The notes under the pieces: generated by a model
The model's input: only the letters and a program-made list of their open reading frames with translations
Database searches by the model: none
Told to the model about the DNA's origin: nothing
Shown here: piece by piece, positions 32,861-39,847 of the stretch
How positions within the stretch are numbered: position 1 is the first letter of the stretch
Layout: each line of letters begins with the position of its first letter
Source of the DNA: Butyrivibrio sp. Su6
GTDB taxonomy: Bacteria; Bacillota; Clostridia; Lachnospirales; Lachnospiraceae
Assembly (NCBI RefSeq): GCF_900108105.1
Contig: NZ_FNUR01000002.1
Location: forward strand, 124,001 to 188,000
Direction of reading: 5' to 3'
DNA length: 64,000 nucleotides
Made by a program: the position numbers and the translations under genes

Positions 32861-32909
32861 TTGAACAAGTCCTGCCAAAGTGATAGTATTGTGTTAGTTA
32901 ACGCTAACT
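32861..32909 (+). promoter_or_regulatory. Promoter with AGTTAACGCTAACT operator
   Basis: TTGAAC (32861-32866) and TAGTAT (32884-32889) are 17 bp apart. A near-perfect 14-bp dyad AGTTAACGCTAACT (32896-32909) follows, where a repressor could block initiation. The gene that should follow is decayed. Confidence 0.6.
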
Positions 32910-32980
32910 TTAGTTAAGGTGGAGGATTGTTTTCCTGAAATAGAAGACGTGGCACAAGGCAGGAAATATGGATACAATAT

Positions 32981-33076
32981 AAAAAGACAGCTGATAAAGC
33001 TTTTGATCATATTCCCTGCGGCCTCTGCTTTGGCAGCGTGGATATGCTCAGGTTTGCGATGAAGAAGAATTGTTGA
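32981..33076 (+). pseudogene. Unidentified gene tail
   Basis: A frame with no start reads ADKAFDHIPCGLCFGSVDML and stops at TGA 33076. The Cys pattern looks real, but the family was not identified. It lies between the promoter at 32861 and the methyltransferase gene. Confidence 0.4.
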
Positions 33077-33098
33077 GTGAAGATATAGGAGAATTCAT

Positions 33099-33695
33099 AT
33101 GTTTTGGGATAAGGTTTCACCATTATATGACTTGTTTGAAAATGTATATAATTATAAGGTTTATTCTGGTACGGGGAAAAAGGTCGCTGAATTTATCGAT
33201 CCGACAGATGAGGTCCTTGAATGTGCGTGCGGAACGGGAGCTATTACTGTCTGCATTGCCGAAAAGTGCAGGAAACTTATAGCGACTGATTTTGCGCCAG
33301 GGATGCTTAAACAGGCTGCACGAAAGTGTCGAAAGTTCAATAATGTGAGTTTTAAGAAAGCAGATATCACAAACATCAAGTGCAGGGATGATCGTTTTGA
33401 CAAGGTGGTTGCCGGCAATGTGATCCATTTATTGTCGGATCCGGGGAAGGCACTTGCAGAGATTGAAAGGGTAGTAAAGCCTGGTGGGAAGATAATCATA
33501 CCTACATACATCAACATGTCAAAGAAGTCAGCAGGTTTAGCGGTGAAATTCATAGAGTTTTTGGGAGCAGATTTCAAGAAGCAGTTTGATATTGATTCAT
33601 ACAAGTCGTTCTTTACGGCTATGGGATACGATAAAGTAGAATACCATGTTGTTGACGGAAGAATGCCCTGTGTAATTGCAGTGATAAAGAAATGA
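33099..33695 (+). CDS. Class I SAM-dependent methyltransferase (UbiE-like)
   Basis: 198 aa with AGGAGA before ATG. It starts FWDKVSPLYDLFENVYNYKV and has motif I VLECACGTGAITVCIAEKC, motif II LIATDFAPGMLKQA and the motif III region ERVVKPGGKIIIPTY. General small-molecule methyltransferase. It may be expressed from the operator-bearing promoter at 32861. Confidence 0.9.
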   Translation: MFWDKVSPLYDLFENVYNYKVYSGTGKKVAEFIDPTDEVLECACGTGAITVCIAEKCRKLIATDFAPGMLKQAARKCRKFNNVSFKKADITNIKCRDDRFDKVVAGNVIHLLSDPGKALAEIERVVKPGGKIIIPTYINMSKKSAGLAVKFIEFLGADFKKQFDIDSYKSFFTAMGYDKVEYHVVDGRMPCVIAVIKK

Positions 33696-33740
33696 TCATG
33701 TGCATCTAAAAATCAATGCAGAAAGATGGGGAAAAGAATA

Positions 33741-34172
33741 ATGAGTAATGTCAAAATAGCACTGATTTGTTTACTAATTTGTTATGTTCTTGTTACGTGG
33801 GTGGGGATTGCCCACACCATATTTAATATCAAGGTTCTTCACATGAAATCTATGAAAGAGAGCCCGGGCATGGGAGAGGGCTATGAGAAGACGAAGCCTT
33901 GGCATCCGCTTTACAATATTATCTTGTTTTCTCTGTTCGGATGGATATATATGAGAAGCACTGCAGCCCCAACGCTTCAGGAGGCACTTATTACCGGTGC
34001 TGTCTGGGCTGTTATCTGCATCGTGATAGATCTTGTTGGCTGGGTTCTTATCAAACACCCATGGAGATTGACGTTCAAAGAATTTTACGTGGACTATCAG
34101 CCATGGATCACATTGATCTATCTTGCAATATTTGCTGGTCCTGTGATGGGATTTCTATTATTGAGCTTGTAA
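33741..34172 (+). CDS. Small integral membrane protein
   Basis: 143 aa if started at ATG 33741; an ATG at 33726 is an alternative. Four TM segments (IALICLLICYVLVTWVGIAH, YNIILFSLFGWIYM, ALITGAVWAVICIVIDLVGW, WITLIYLAIFAGPVMGFLLL). No catalytic motif. Eight bases before the next gene. Confidence 0.7.
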   Translation: MSNVKIALICLLICYVLVTWVGIAHTIFNIKVLHMKSMKESPGMGEGYEKTKPWHPLYNIILFSLFGWIYMRSTAAPTLQEALITGAVWAVICIVIDLVGWVLIKHPWRLTFKEFYVDYQPWITLIYLAIFAGPVMGFLLLSL

Positions 34173-34179
34173 AAGACAG

Positions 34180-34509
34180 ATGGCATCGAGTTTGTCACTG
34201 GGGATGTTTCTTTTTGTTTCTGATGATCCATTCTTTTACTATCCTCAATACAGAAAAGAATATGACTTAGAGCGCTTTTCAAGGATGTTGATGATACATG
34301 AATATGGACATACAATACAGTCATTACTTCTTGGCCCATTGTACTTGCTTTTAGTAGGTATTCCATCAATCACATGGAGTTTTTTGCCAATATTCGTAAG
34401 GAAGAGAGCGCGCAATAGAATATCTTACTTTTCCGCTTATCCGGAAAGATGGGCAAATCAGCTAGGTGAAAAAATATCTGGGGAAATATCTATTGGAGAG
34501 CCAGTGTGA
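34180..34509 (+). CDS. HEYGH metallopeptidase-like membrane protein, probably truncated
   Basis: 109 aa. The motif MIHEYGHTIQSLLLGPLYLL combines a zinc-binding HExxH with a membrane segment. A similar layout occurs in uncharacterised proteins that have additional N-terminal sequence. No third metal ligand is obvious except E/D in the SAYPERWANQLGEK segment. The weak start region suggests the N-terminus has been lost, so activity is doubtful. Confidence 0.55.
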   Translation: MASSLSLGMFLFVSDDPFFYYPQYRKEYDLERFSRMLMIHEYGHTIQSLLLGPLYLLLVGIPSITWSFLPIFVRKRARNRISYFSAYPERWANQLGEKISGEISIGEPV

Positions 34510-34629
34510 CTAGGACTTATTTTGAAAAGAACATCGGGATACAAATAAAATACCGATATAACCTTCTGGTAGCTTTTGTTCTGCTACTATCCTATTTCTT
34601 GTAATATAGGCAGTGTATTTTAGATTATT

Positions 34630-34713
34630 ACTACACCAGAGCAGATACGCGGTGTCATCGGAATTAAGGCTGGTGAGAGGAAAGAGCCTGTGAAGAAAAG
34701 GGCAAGACAATAG
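34630..34713 (+). pseudogene. Possible AlkZ-related C-terminal remnant
   Basis: A frame ending at TAG 34713 reads TTPEQIRGVIGIKAGERKEP and ends VKKRARQ. It resembles the end of the 8909-9673 product (NADQIKRLIGGAFGTEVKTK). The rest of 34510-34730 shows no gene. Confidence 0.4.
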
Positions 34714-34730
34714 GGTGTTTCCTATGAGTG

Positions 34731-34844
34731 TACGGATAAGAATGCTGATAATATGTCATCTTATCCGTACAAACGGTCAGTAGACAGCTCTAATCCCACA
34801 TGAAATACGGATAAGATGGCGTACAACCTGTAATCTTATCCGTA
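34731..34844. repeat. TACGGATAA inverted-repeat array C (2 units, 75-bp period)
   Basis: Units at 34731-34769 and 34806-34844, starts 75 bp apart, arms invariant. The spacer includes GGTCAGTAGACAGCTC, as in arrays A and B. Confidence 0.92.
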
Positions 34845-34954
34845 CAAGGAAAGAGTAAAGAGCTGAGGGAAAAGAACAATGAGAGTTTTTTTCTTTACAT
34901 TGAAATAGTATTATTGAGAGGTTATGTTTTATATGCTTGGGAGGAAAGTTTTTA

Positions 34955-35608
34955 ATGGGTAAAAAGAAAGTAACTGGTTTTGATTTTTTATGGTGTGCGC
35001 TGTATGCATGCGCGGCTTTTTCAATAGAATTGCTGTTACAGTTCGTTGAAGGGAAGATGGGGATTGATGTAAGCAACTACAGCTCATCGCAAAACATAAT
35101 TCATTGGGTAATAACTACAGCATTGTGGATCATTGCTGGATTTATAGTAATCTATATTGGAAAGAAAACAACAGACTTCGATATCTGGGAACACCGTGAA
35201 AAAATAAAGGGATGGCAATACATAGCACTCTTGGTGTGCTTCGTTGTAAATATCATTGCGAAGTATTTGGATTGGAATGGTTTTAAAGTTCTTATTGAAT
35301 GGAATTCCAAGGAACCGCTCTTATTTGTATTCCAATATATTTATTACCTGGCAGAAGGATTCCTTATTTCTCTTGTTATTGTCTATGGTCAGAAGGCGTT
35401 TGAGAAATGGTTTAAGAGCGATAAGATTCCTTATGGAGGAATTGTTCTTGGACTGATATGGGGATTATTCCACATATTGACTAAAGGAAGCGTGCTTGTT
35501 GGTATTTTTTCTGCAGTGGCTGGTTTTCTATTTGGAACAGCATATCTTTTTACAAATAAAGATTATAGGAAAGCATTACCTATCATTACGCTACTGTTCA
35601 TTTCATGA
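34955..35608 (+). CDS. CPBP-like intramembrane protein
   Basis: 217 aa from ATG 34955, nine bases after GGGAGG. Six or so TM helices. The C-terminal part GGIVLGLIWGLFHILTKGSV and AVAGFLFGTAYLFTN resembles the second half of CPBP (CAAX protease/bacteriocin-processing) proteins, with the conserved His in WGLFH. The EExxxR motif of active CPBP enzymes is not clear, so this may be an inactive relative. Directly downstream of array C. Confidence 0.6.
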   Translation: MGKKKVTGFDFLWCALYACAAFSIELLLQFVEGKMGIDVSNYSSSQNIIHWVITTALWIIAGFIVIYIGKKTTDFDIWEHREKIKGWQYIALLVCFVVNIIAKYLDWNGFKVLIEWNSKEPLLFVFQYIYYLAEGFLISLVIVYGQKAFEKWFKSDKIPYGGIVLGLIWGLFHILTKGSVLVGIFSAVAGFLFGTAYLFTNKDYRKALPIITLLFIS

Positions 35609-35652
35609 CTGCTTGGTGCGTGCGTATATAGAGTGTAATTAGAGGAAGAGGC

Positions 35653-35874
35653 ATGAAGTCAATTCTTATCAAAGATACAACTAAAGAAGAACGTGAACAG
35701 ATAGTGAAGAACTCTCTTGACTGCGGAGGTGGTTGTGAGAATTGTTCTTCGTGCTGGCTTGGAGGCGGAAGTCCCTGGGACATATATCAGGATTACATTG
35801 ATGGTAAAAAAGAAATTCGTGAGATAAACATGGAGTATATGGAAAAATACCGTCAGGACAGGCAGATACACTGA
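35653..35874 (+). CDS. Small Cys-rich protein, tandem paralogue 1
   Basis: 73 aa. Cluster CGGGCENCSSC, then SPWDIYQDYIDGKKEIREIN. Spacing suggests a zinc or Fe-S binding knuckle. The next gene encodes a relative with CISDCDMCGLC and YKDYIDGTRSFLEV. No family name known; possibly a metal sensor or chaperone. Confidence 0.65.
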   Translation: MKSILIKDTTKEEREQIVKNSLDCGGGCENCSSCWLGGGSPWDIYQDYIDGKKEIREINMEYMEKYRQDRQIH

Positions 35875-35887
35875 GGAGATTGTTGTT

Positions 35888-36085
35888 ATGGCAAGTGCAC
35901 CTGAGATAGGAAATTCCACTTTGGAAGAGCGCAGAGCATATATAAAGGAAAGATATCCATGTATTTCTGATTGCGATATGTGCGGACTTTGTAAGGTGTT
36001 TCGCGGAAAAGATGCAGAAACAGCATATAAAGATTACATAGATGGCACCAGGAGTTTTCTTGAAGTCTCTGCGTATTACAAATGA
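35888..36085 (+). CDS. Small Cys-rich protein, tandem paralogue 2
   Basis: 65 aa with GAGGAG upstream, starting 13 bases after the previous stop. Cys pattern CISDCDMCGLC and the YKDYIDGTRSF motif match the preceding protein. The pair is ended by a strong terminator and forms a bicistronic unit. Confidence 0.65.
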   Translation: MASAPEIGNSTLEERRAYIKERYPCISDCDMCGLCKVFRGKDAETAYKDYIDGTRSFLEVSAYYK

Positions 36086-36100
36086 ATGATGATAAAACAG

Positions 36101-36173
36101 ACCTCTTGAAATTGACGGTACACATGATGCAATCAGATTGCGTAAAATGCATACAATTTCAGAGAGGTTTTTT
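36101..36173 (+). terminator. Intrinsic terminator with a long stem
   Basis: ACCTCT..GAAATTG pairs with CAATTTC..AGAGGT, followed by TTTTTTG. A large loop (about 40 nt) may hold further structure. Confidence 0.65.
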
Positions 36174-36223
36174 GTTATTGATAGCGCAGTCAGATATTGT
36201 TTTGAATTATGGAGGTTACGAAA

Positions 36224-36760
36224 ATGAAGGAAAAAATCAATGTAACTGATTATGCCAACCTTATTACAAAGGCACTTCCCAAGGGAGTCCTGTTAAATAC
36301 ATTTGCTGATGACAGGTTTAATTCAATGGTGATAGGCTGGGGACATCTTGGAACACTGTGGAATAAGCCTACTTTTCATGTGTATGTCCGCCAGGGTAGA
36401 TTTACCAAGGGACAGCTTGATAAGGCGGGCGAATTCACAATCAGTGTTCCGCTTGAAAATCCGGATCCTCAGATAAATAAGATCTGTGGATGGCAGTCGG
36501 GCTTCAATGTTGACAAGGTAAAAGAGGCAGGGCTTGAGCTGGTGGATGCTGATACCATCAAGACTCCTGGAGTTAAGCAGTATCCTCTGACCATAGAGTG
36601 CAGAGTACTTTATGCGCAGGATCAGGATCTTTCAAAGATTCCTGAAGATATTAGAGAAAAGACATATCCTCAGGATGTTGACGGAACATATCCCATGGCA
36701 AACAGAGATTTCCATACCATGTATGTTGGCGAGATAGTTGATGCGTATATCATCAAATAA
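36224..36760 (+). CDS. Flavin reductase-like (FMN-binding split barrel) protein
   Basis: 178 aa from ATG 36224, nine bases after GGAGG. Motifs: KGVLLNTFADDRFNSMVIGW, FHVYVRQGRFTKGQLDKAG, FTISVPLEN and FHTMYVGEIVDAYI. This is the DIM6/NTAB flavin reductase family, which binds FMN and often supplies reduced flavin. A CPDC glutaredoxin-like gene follows 30 bases later, suggesting a redox pair. Confidence 0.88.
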   Translation: MKEKINVTDYANLITKALPKGVLLNTFADDRFNSMVIGWGHLGTLWNKPTFHVYVRQGRFTKGQLDKAGEFTISVPLENPDPQINKICGWQSGFNVDKVKEAGLELVDADTIKTPGVKQYPLTIECRVLYAQDQDLSKIPEDIREKTYPQDVDGTYPMANRDFHTMYVGEIVDAYIIK

Positions 36761-36790
36761 AGAAGTTGAGTTTTAATTGGAGGATTTGAA

Positions 36791-37108
36791 ATGTTAAAAA
36801 TATATGGAAGTGAGATGTGCCCAGATTGCATAGAATGCAAGTACAATCTGGACAGAAACAATATAGAATATGAAAACATCGACATCACAAAGAGCCTTAA
36901 GGGCCTGAAAGAGTTTCTTAAACTACGCGATAAGGATGAGATTTTTGATGAGGCCAAGGAGAATGGATATATTGGGATTCCTGCGCTTGTGACTGATGAA
37001 GGAAAACTCACTCTGGATTGGGAAGGCTTTTTTATCCAGCAGGGAATTGAGGTTGTTCACCCTGGGGAAACGGGAGCAGCCTGTGGAATAGATGGCAAGG
37101 GATGCTGA
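36791..37108 (+). CDS. Glutaredoxin-like protein
   Basis: 105 aa with GGAGG before ATG. Active site SEMCPDCIECK, cis-Pro region GYIGIPALVTDEGKLTLDWE. The C-terminus adds ACGIDGKGC, an extra Cys pair not usual in glutaredoxins. The last codon and stop overlap the first copy of the 20-bp repeat that brackets array D. Confidence 0.85.
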   Translation: MLKIYGSEMCPDCIECKYNLDRNNIEYENIDITKSLKGLKEFLKLRDKDEIFDEAKENGYIGIPALVTDEGKLTLDWEGFFIQQGIEVVHPGETGAACGIDGKGC

Positions 37109-37121
37109 TAAGTGGCCCATT
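37102..37121. repeat. 20-bp direct repeat, left copy
   Basis: ATGCTGATAAGTGGCCCATT; the identical sequence recurs at 37441-37460 on the other side of array D. The left copy overlaps the end of the glutaredoxin gene. Confidence 0.92.
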
Positions 37122-37177
37122 AAAGTGGGAAAGCATTCCTTTCAGGCATGAGCAAATATGGTGGGAAAAGATTGACG

Positions 37178-37441
37178 TACGGATAAAGATATATTTGATG
37201 TGTTACTTTATCCGTACGATGGTGTTGTAAAAAGGTCATTTGACATGTGATGTACGGATAAAAATGCTAATAAAGTGCCATCTTATCCGTACAAACGGCG
37301 CAGGAAGAGCTCTTTTGGCAGATAATGTACGGATAAAAATGCTAGTAACGTGTAATCTTATCCGTACAAGGAAAGAGAAAGGAGCCAAAGATAACCATTT
37401 TGTACGGATAAAAATAAAGAATACCGCTGAACTTATCCGTA
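37178..37441. repeat. TACGGATAA inverted-repeat array D (4 units, 75-bp period)
   Basis: Units start at 37178, 37253, 37328 and 37403, exactly 75 bp apart, each 39 nt with invariant arms. The array is bracketed by 20-bp direct repeats at 37102 and 37441. It precedes Nudix copy 2. Frames open across it are produced by the repeat. Confidence 0.92.
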
Positions 37442-37460
37442 TGCTGATAAGTGGCCCATT
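37441..37460. repeat. 20-bp direct repeat, right copy
   Basis: Identical to 37102-37121. It begins at the last base of the fourth array unit. Confidence 0.92.
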
Positions 37461-37469
37461 GGGGACGGG

Positions 37470-37493
37470 GTATGTGGTCCATGGACCACATAC
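37470..37493. promoter_or_regulatory. Perfect 24-bp palindrome before Nudix copy 2
   Basis: Half-site GTATGTGGTCCA followed directly by its complement. It lies 17 bp before the Nudix start and could be an operator or a cruciform/hairpin in the leader. Absent from Nudix copy 1. Confidence 0.75.
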
Positions 37494-37510
37494 TAGACAA
37501 AGAGGCAGTT

Positions 37511-37915
37511 ATGGACACTTCAAGAAAGACAATAAATGTAGTTGCTGCGCTGATCAGAGACGGCAAAAGAGTCTTTGCCACAGCGAGGGGCTATGGAGAT
37601 TATAAAGGCTGGTGGGAGTTTCCAGGAGGCAAGGTTGAGCCTGGAGAGAGCCCTGAAGATGCTCTGGCAAGGGAAATCAGGGAAGAGCTTGATTCTGAAA
37701 TCAGCGTTGATGAGTATATAAGCACAATCGAATATGATTACCCGGAGTTTCACCTGTCCATGCGTTGCTATTGGTGCAGCCTGATATCGGGCAATCTGGT
37801 GTTAAAAGAAGCAGAGGATGCCAGGTGGCTTGATGTAGATACCATTGATTCAGTAAAATGGCTTCCGGCTGATATTACATTGATAGATGAGATCAAGAAA
37901 AGAATAAGCAAGTAA
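37511..37915 (+). CDS. Nudix hydrolase (MutT-like), copy 2
   Basis: 134 aa from ATG 37511 (AGAGG upstream). Nearly identical to the 8492-8893 product; differences are scattered (GYGDYKGW, REIREEL kept, GNLVLKEAEDARWLD). Nudix box FPGGKVEPGESPEDALAREI is intact with the same D-S in place of G-U. Both copies follow a TACGGATAA array, and here the array plus 20-bp repeat lies within 70 bp. Confidence 0.9.
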   Translation: MDTSRKTINVVAALIRDGKRVFATARGYGDYKGWWEFPGGKVEPGESPEDALAREIREELDSEISVDEYISTIEYDYPEFHLSMRCYWCSLISGNLVLKEAEDARWLDVDTIDSVKWLPADITLIDEIKKRISK

Positions 37916-38032
37916 AAATTGTACTGGAGCAAAGTTCCCGTACATGGCTTTTTTAATACTCTTTTAATAAATATGGTACTTTTTCTAGGGTATAATCAAT
38001 ATGTTGTTATTATTTTTATGAGGAGGAGAAAG

Positions 38033-38593
38033 ATGAAAAAAGTATCACTTTTATTAACAGTAGCTATTTGTGCAACACTATTAGGGTGTGGAAAGACAGA
38101 AAACGCCGATGCCGGAGCGGCAACAGCAGTTTCTGCAGAAGCCATCGAAAGCGTTACAGAATCAGCGTCTGTACCTGAAACTGACACAGCTTCGACTAGT
38201 TTTACTGAAGCCTTAGAGGATGACGGCACATATTGGATGAGCGGATATTTAAGAGCTTCAGATAAAGATAGCGCAGGAGAACCGGACGAATCAGGGGTTC
38301 TTCAGGCAATCATATACGAGGCATATATCGAAGATGATATTCTTACGGTAAAAGGTGTTACCAATTTTAGAAATGACATAGCTCAGGATCCTGTAGGAAT
38401 GAATGATGTAGATGAAGCAGCATTCATCATTACTGATCAGACAGTCTTCCAGATGGTCGGCGGCGAAGACGGCCCTGAGGACGTGACAAAAGAAGAGTTT
38501 GCACAGTACTTGAAAGACTGCGCAGATTCCGGTTTGCTTCTCGACATTCAAGTTAGCGGCGCTCAAGTTGTCGTAGCCCAGATTTGTGCATAA
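38033..38593 (+). CDS. Hypothetical lipoprotein
   Basis: 186 aa from ATG 38033 after AGGAGGAG; upstream in-frame Met codons lack SDs. Signal peptide with lipobox LLGCGK. A Ser/Thr/Ala/Glu linker leads to a small domain (YWMSGYLRASDKDSAGEPDE onward, LLDIQVSGAQVVVAQICA at the end). TATAAT lies at 37991. Function unknown; exposed on the cell surface. Confidence 0.75.
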   Translation: MKKVSLLLTVAICATLLGCGKTENADAGAATAVSAEAIESVTESASVPETDTASTSFTEALEDDGTYWMSGYLRASDKDSAGEPDESGVLQAIIYEAYIEDDILTVKGVTNFRNDIAQDPVGMNDVDEAAFIITDQTVFQMVGGEDGPEDVTKEEFAQYLKDCADSGLLLDIQVSGAQVVVAQICA

Positions 38594-38625
38594 TATGAAG
38601 CTCTCTATATTAAAATAATGAATGG

Positions 38626-38652
38626 CCCGTATCATATGATACGGGTTTTTTA
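38626..38652 (+). terminator. Perfect-stem intrinsic terminator
   Basis: CCCGTATCAT is followed by its exact complement and then TTTTTT. Confidence 0.9.
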
Positions 38653-38751
38653 TTACGAATGCTTCCGCATTATACATGCCCAAAACAATTTCTATTGTGT
38701 TATGCTTTTTTACAGAACATGATACAGAACAATACCAGTGAGGATTTGAAA

Positions 38752-38970
38752 ATGAGTAAGTTTAGGATTCCAAAAACTAATTCCGTACCTTATGACTCTG
38801 ACAAACAGATAGCCGTAATTAAGTGTAGTATCTGCACCGGTGAGCAGGTAGCAGGGTTTAAGAGTAAAGAAGATGGTCATTTCACTGAGGTAATGTTGAT
38901 CAGAGATGCTAAGGATTTGGAAATGTTCAAGAAAATGTACAAAGTAACAGAGGTAAAAAAGGAATACTAA
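38752..38970 (+). CDS. Small conserved hypothetical protein
   Basis: 72 aa from ATG 38752 with GAGG upstream. Contains KFRIPKTNSVPYDSDKQ, VIKCSICTGEQVAGFK and HFTEVMLIRDAKDLEMFKKM. The pattern CSICTGEQVAGF recurs in small Lachnospiraceae proteins, sometimes labelled aspartate dehydrogenase without clear basis. One CxxC pair could bind metal. Co-directional with the TPR-like gene. Confidence 0.65.
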   Translation: MSKFRIPKTNSVPYDSDKQIAVIKCSICTGEQVAGFKSKEDGHFTEVMLIRDAKDLEMFKKMYKVTEVKKEY

Positions 38971-38985
38971 AGAGGAAAAGAAAAG

Positions 38986-39669
38986 ATGAGTAAACTAAAA
39001 GTTTGCCTTAGGCATATTTCGGAAGTGTTTTTGTATGAGTATTACTGTTTGGGAGATGATGAATATGAGATATCCGATGAGGATACATTGACACCTCACA
39101 AGGAGAAGGCAAAAGAACAGTTGCTTGCAGGGAATTATTCTGGGGCCCAGCAGGAATGGCTTAGTGCACACCTTGAGAACCCTGTGGACATGGAAACAAT
39201 CCTCGGAATTATTTTGTGTTGTAAGCAACTTGGAGATGCAGATGGTGAATATTCCTATAGCACAGAATCTTATAATTACTGCTGCACAAGGGCTGAGCTT
39301 GCAGCTTATTACAGAAACCTTGGATGGTATTACCTGGAAAAATACAAGCCGGAAGTATCTGCAGCATGTTATCTCTATAGCAAATATTTTGGCGAATCCC
39401 AACAGGCTGATGCTGAACTGGAATTCCTGGAGAAGGCTGTAGGTAAGAAAGTTGCAAAGAAAGATCTGCCTCAGATTCAGAAGATTCTTAAGGATAACCA
39501 AATTCCGACAGAGGCTAACCCTGTAACCCTTGCACTTTTGTACAAGGCAGCAGAGGAAGCGGCAGAAGGCAGAGACAAAGACCAGGCGCTTGATTGCTAT
39601 AGAATGGTTTATGATCTTACTGCTGATAAAGAGATTGGAAAAAGAATTGAATCCCTTGAATCAAGGTAA
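38986..39669 (+). CDS. TPR-like helical repeat protein
   Basis: 227 aa. Helical-hairpin repeats are visible: KEKAKEQLLAGNYSGAQQEW, METILGIILCCKQLGDADGE, YYRNLGWYYLEKYKPEVSAA and LALLYKAAEEAAEGRDKDQA. No catalytic motif. Probably a protein-interaction scaffold. It follows the small gene by 15 bases. Confidence 0.6.
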   Translation: MSKLKVCLRHISEVFLYEYYCLGDDEYEISDEDTLTPHKEKAKEQLLAGNYSGAQQEWLSAHLENPVDMETILGIILCCKQLGDADGEYSYSTESYNYCCTRAELAAYYRNLGWYYLEKYKPEVSAACYLYSKYFGESQQADAELEFLEKAVGKKVAKKDLPQIQKILKDNQIPTEANPVTLALLYKAAEEAAEGRDKDQALDCYRMVYDLTADKEIGKRIESLESR

Positions 39670-39757
39670 GAACTAAAAATCTCCCCTATCCACTGCCTAC
39701 CAATGTGTAGCATACAAATTTCCAATACAACCAAACAGTTTATGAACCATGAATTAC

Positions 39758-39773
39758 AGGTTGTGAACAACCT
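39758..39773 (+). promoter_or_regulatory. Palindrome upstream of the GH3 operon
   Basis: AGGTTG tgaa CAACCT is a perfect 6-4-6 palindrome 75 bases before the GH3 start. Likely an operator for the six-gene operon, possibly recognised by its LytTR regulator or another factor. Confidence 0.5.
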
Positions 39774-39847
39774 ATTGTTACTGCCTCCAAAATCAGATAA
39801 TGTTGGCCACAGGAAGTATTTTATGTATTTATGGAGGTATGTAAAAA

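Noticed and set aside
37178..37441. MITE-type transposon
   Set aside because: The 20-bp direct repeats are much longer than usual target duplications and there are no terminal inverted repeats at the block ends.
37240..37605. A 121-aa protein over array D
   Set aside because: Same repeat artefact, running out of frame into the Nudix gene.
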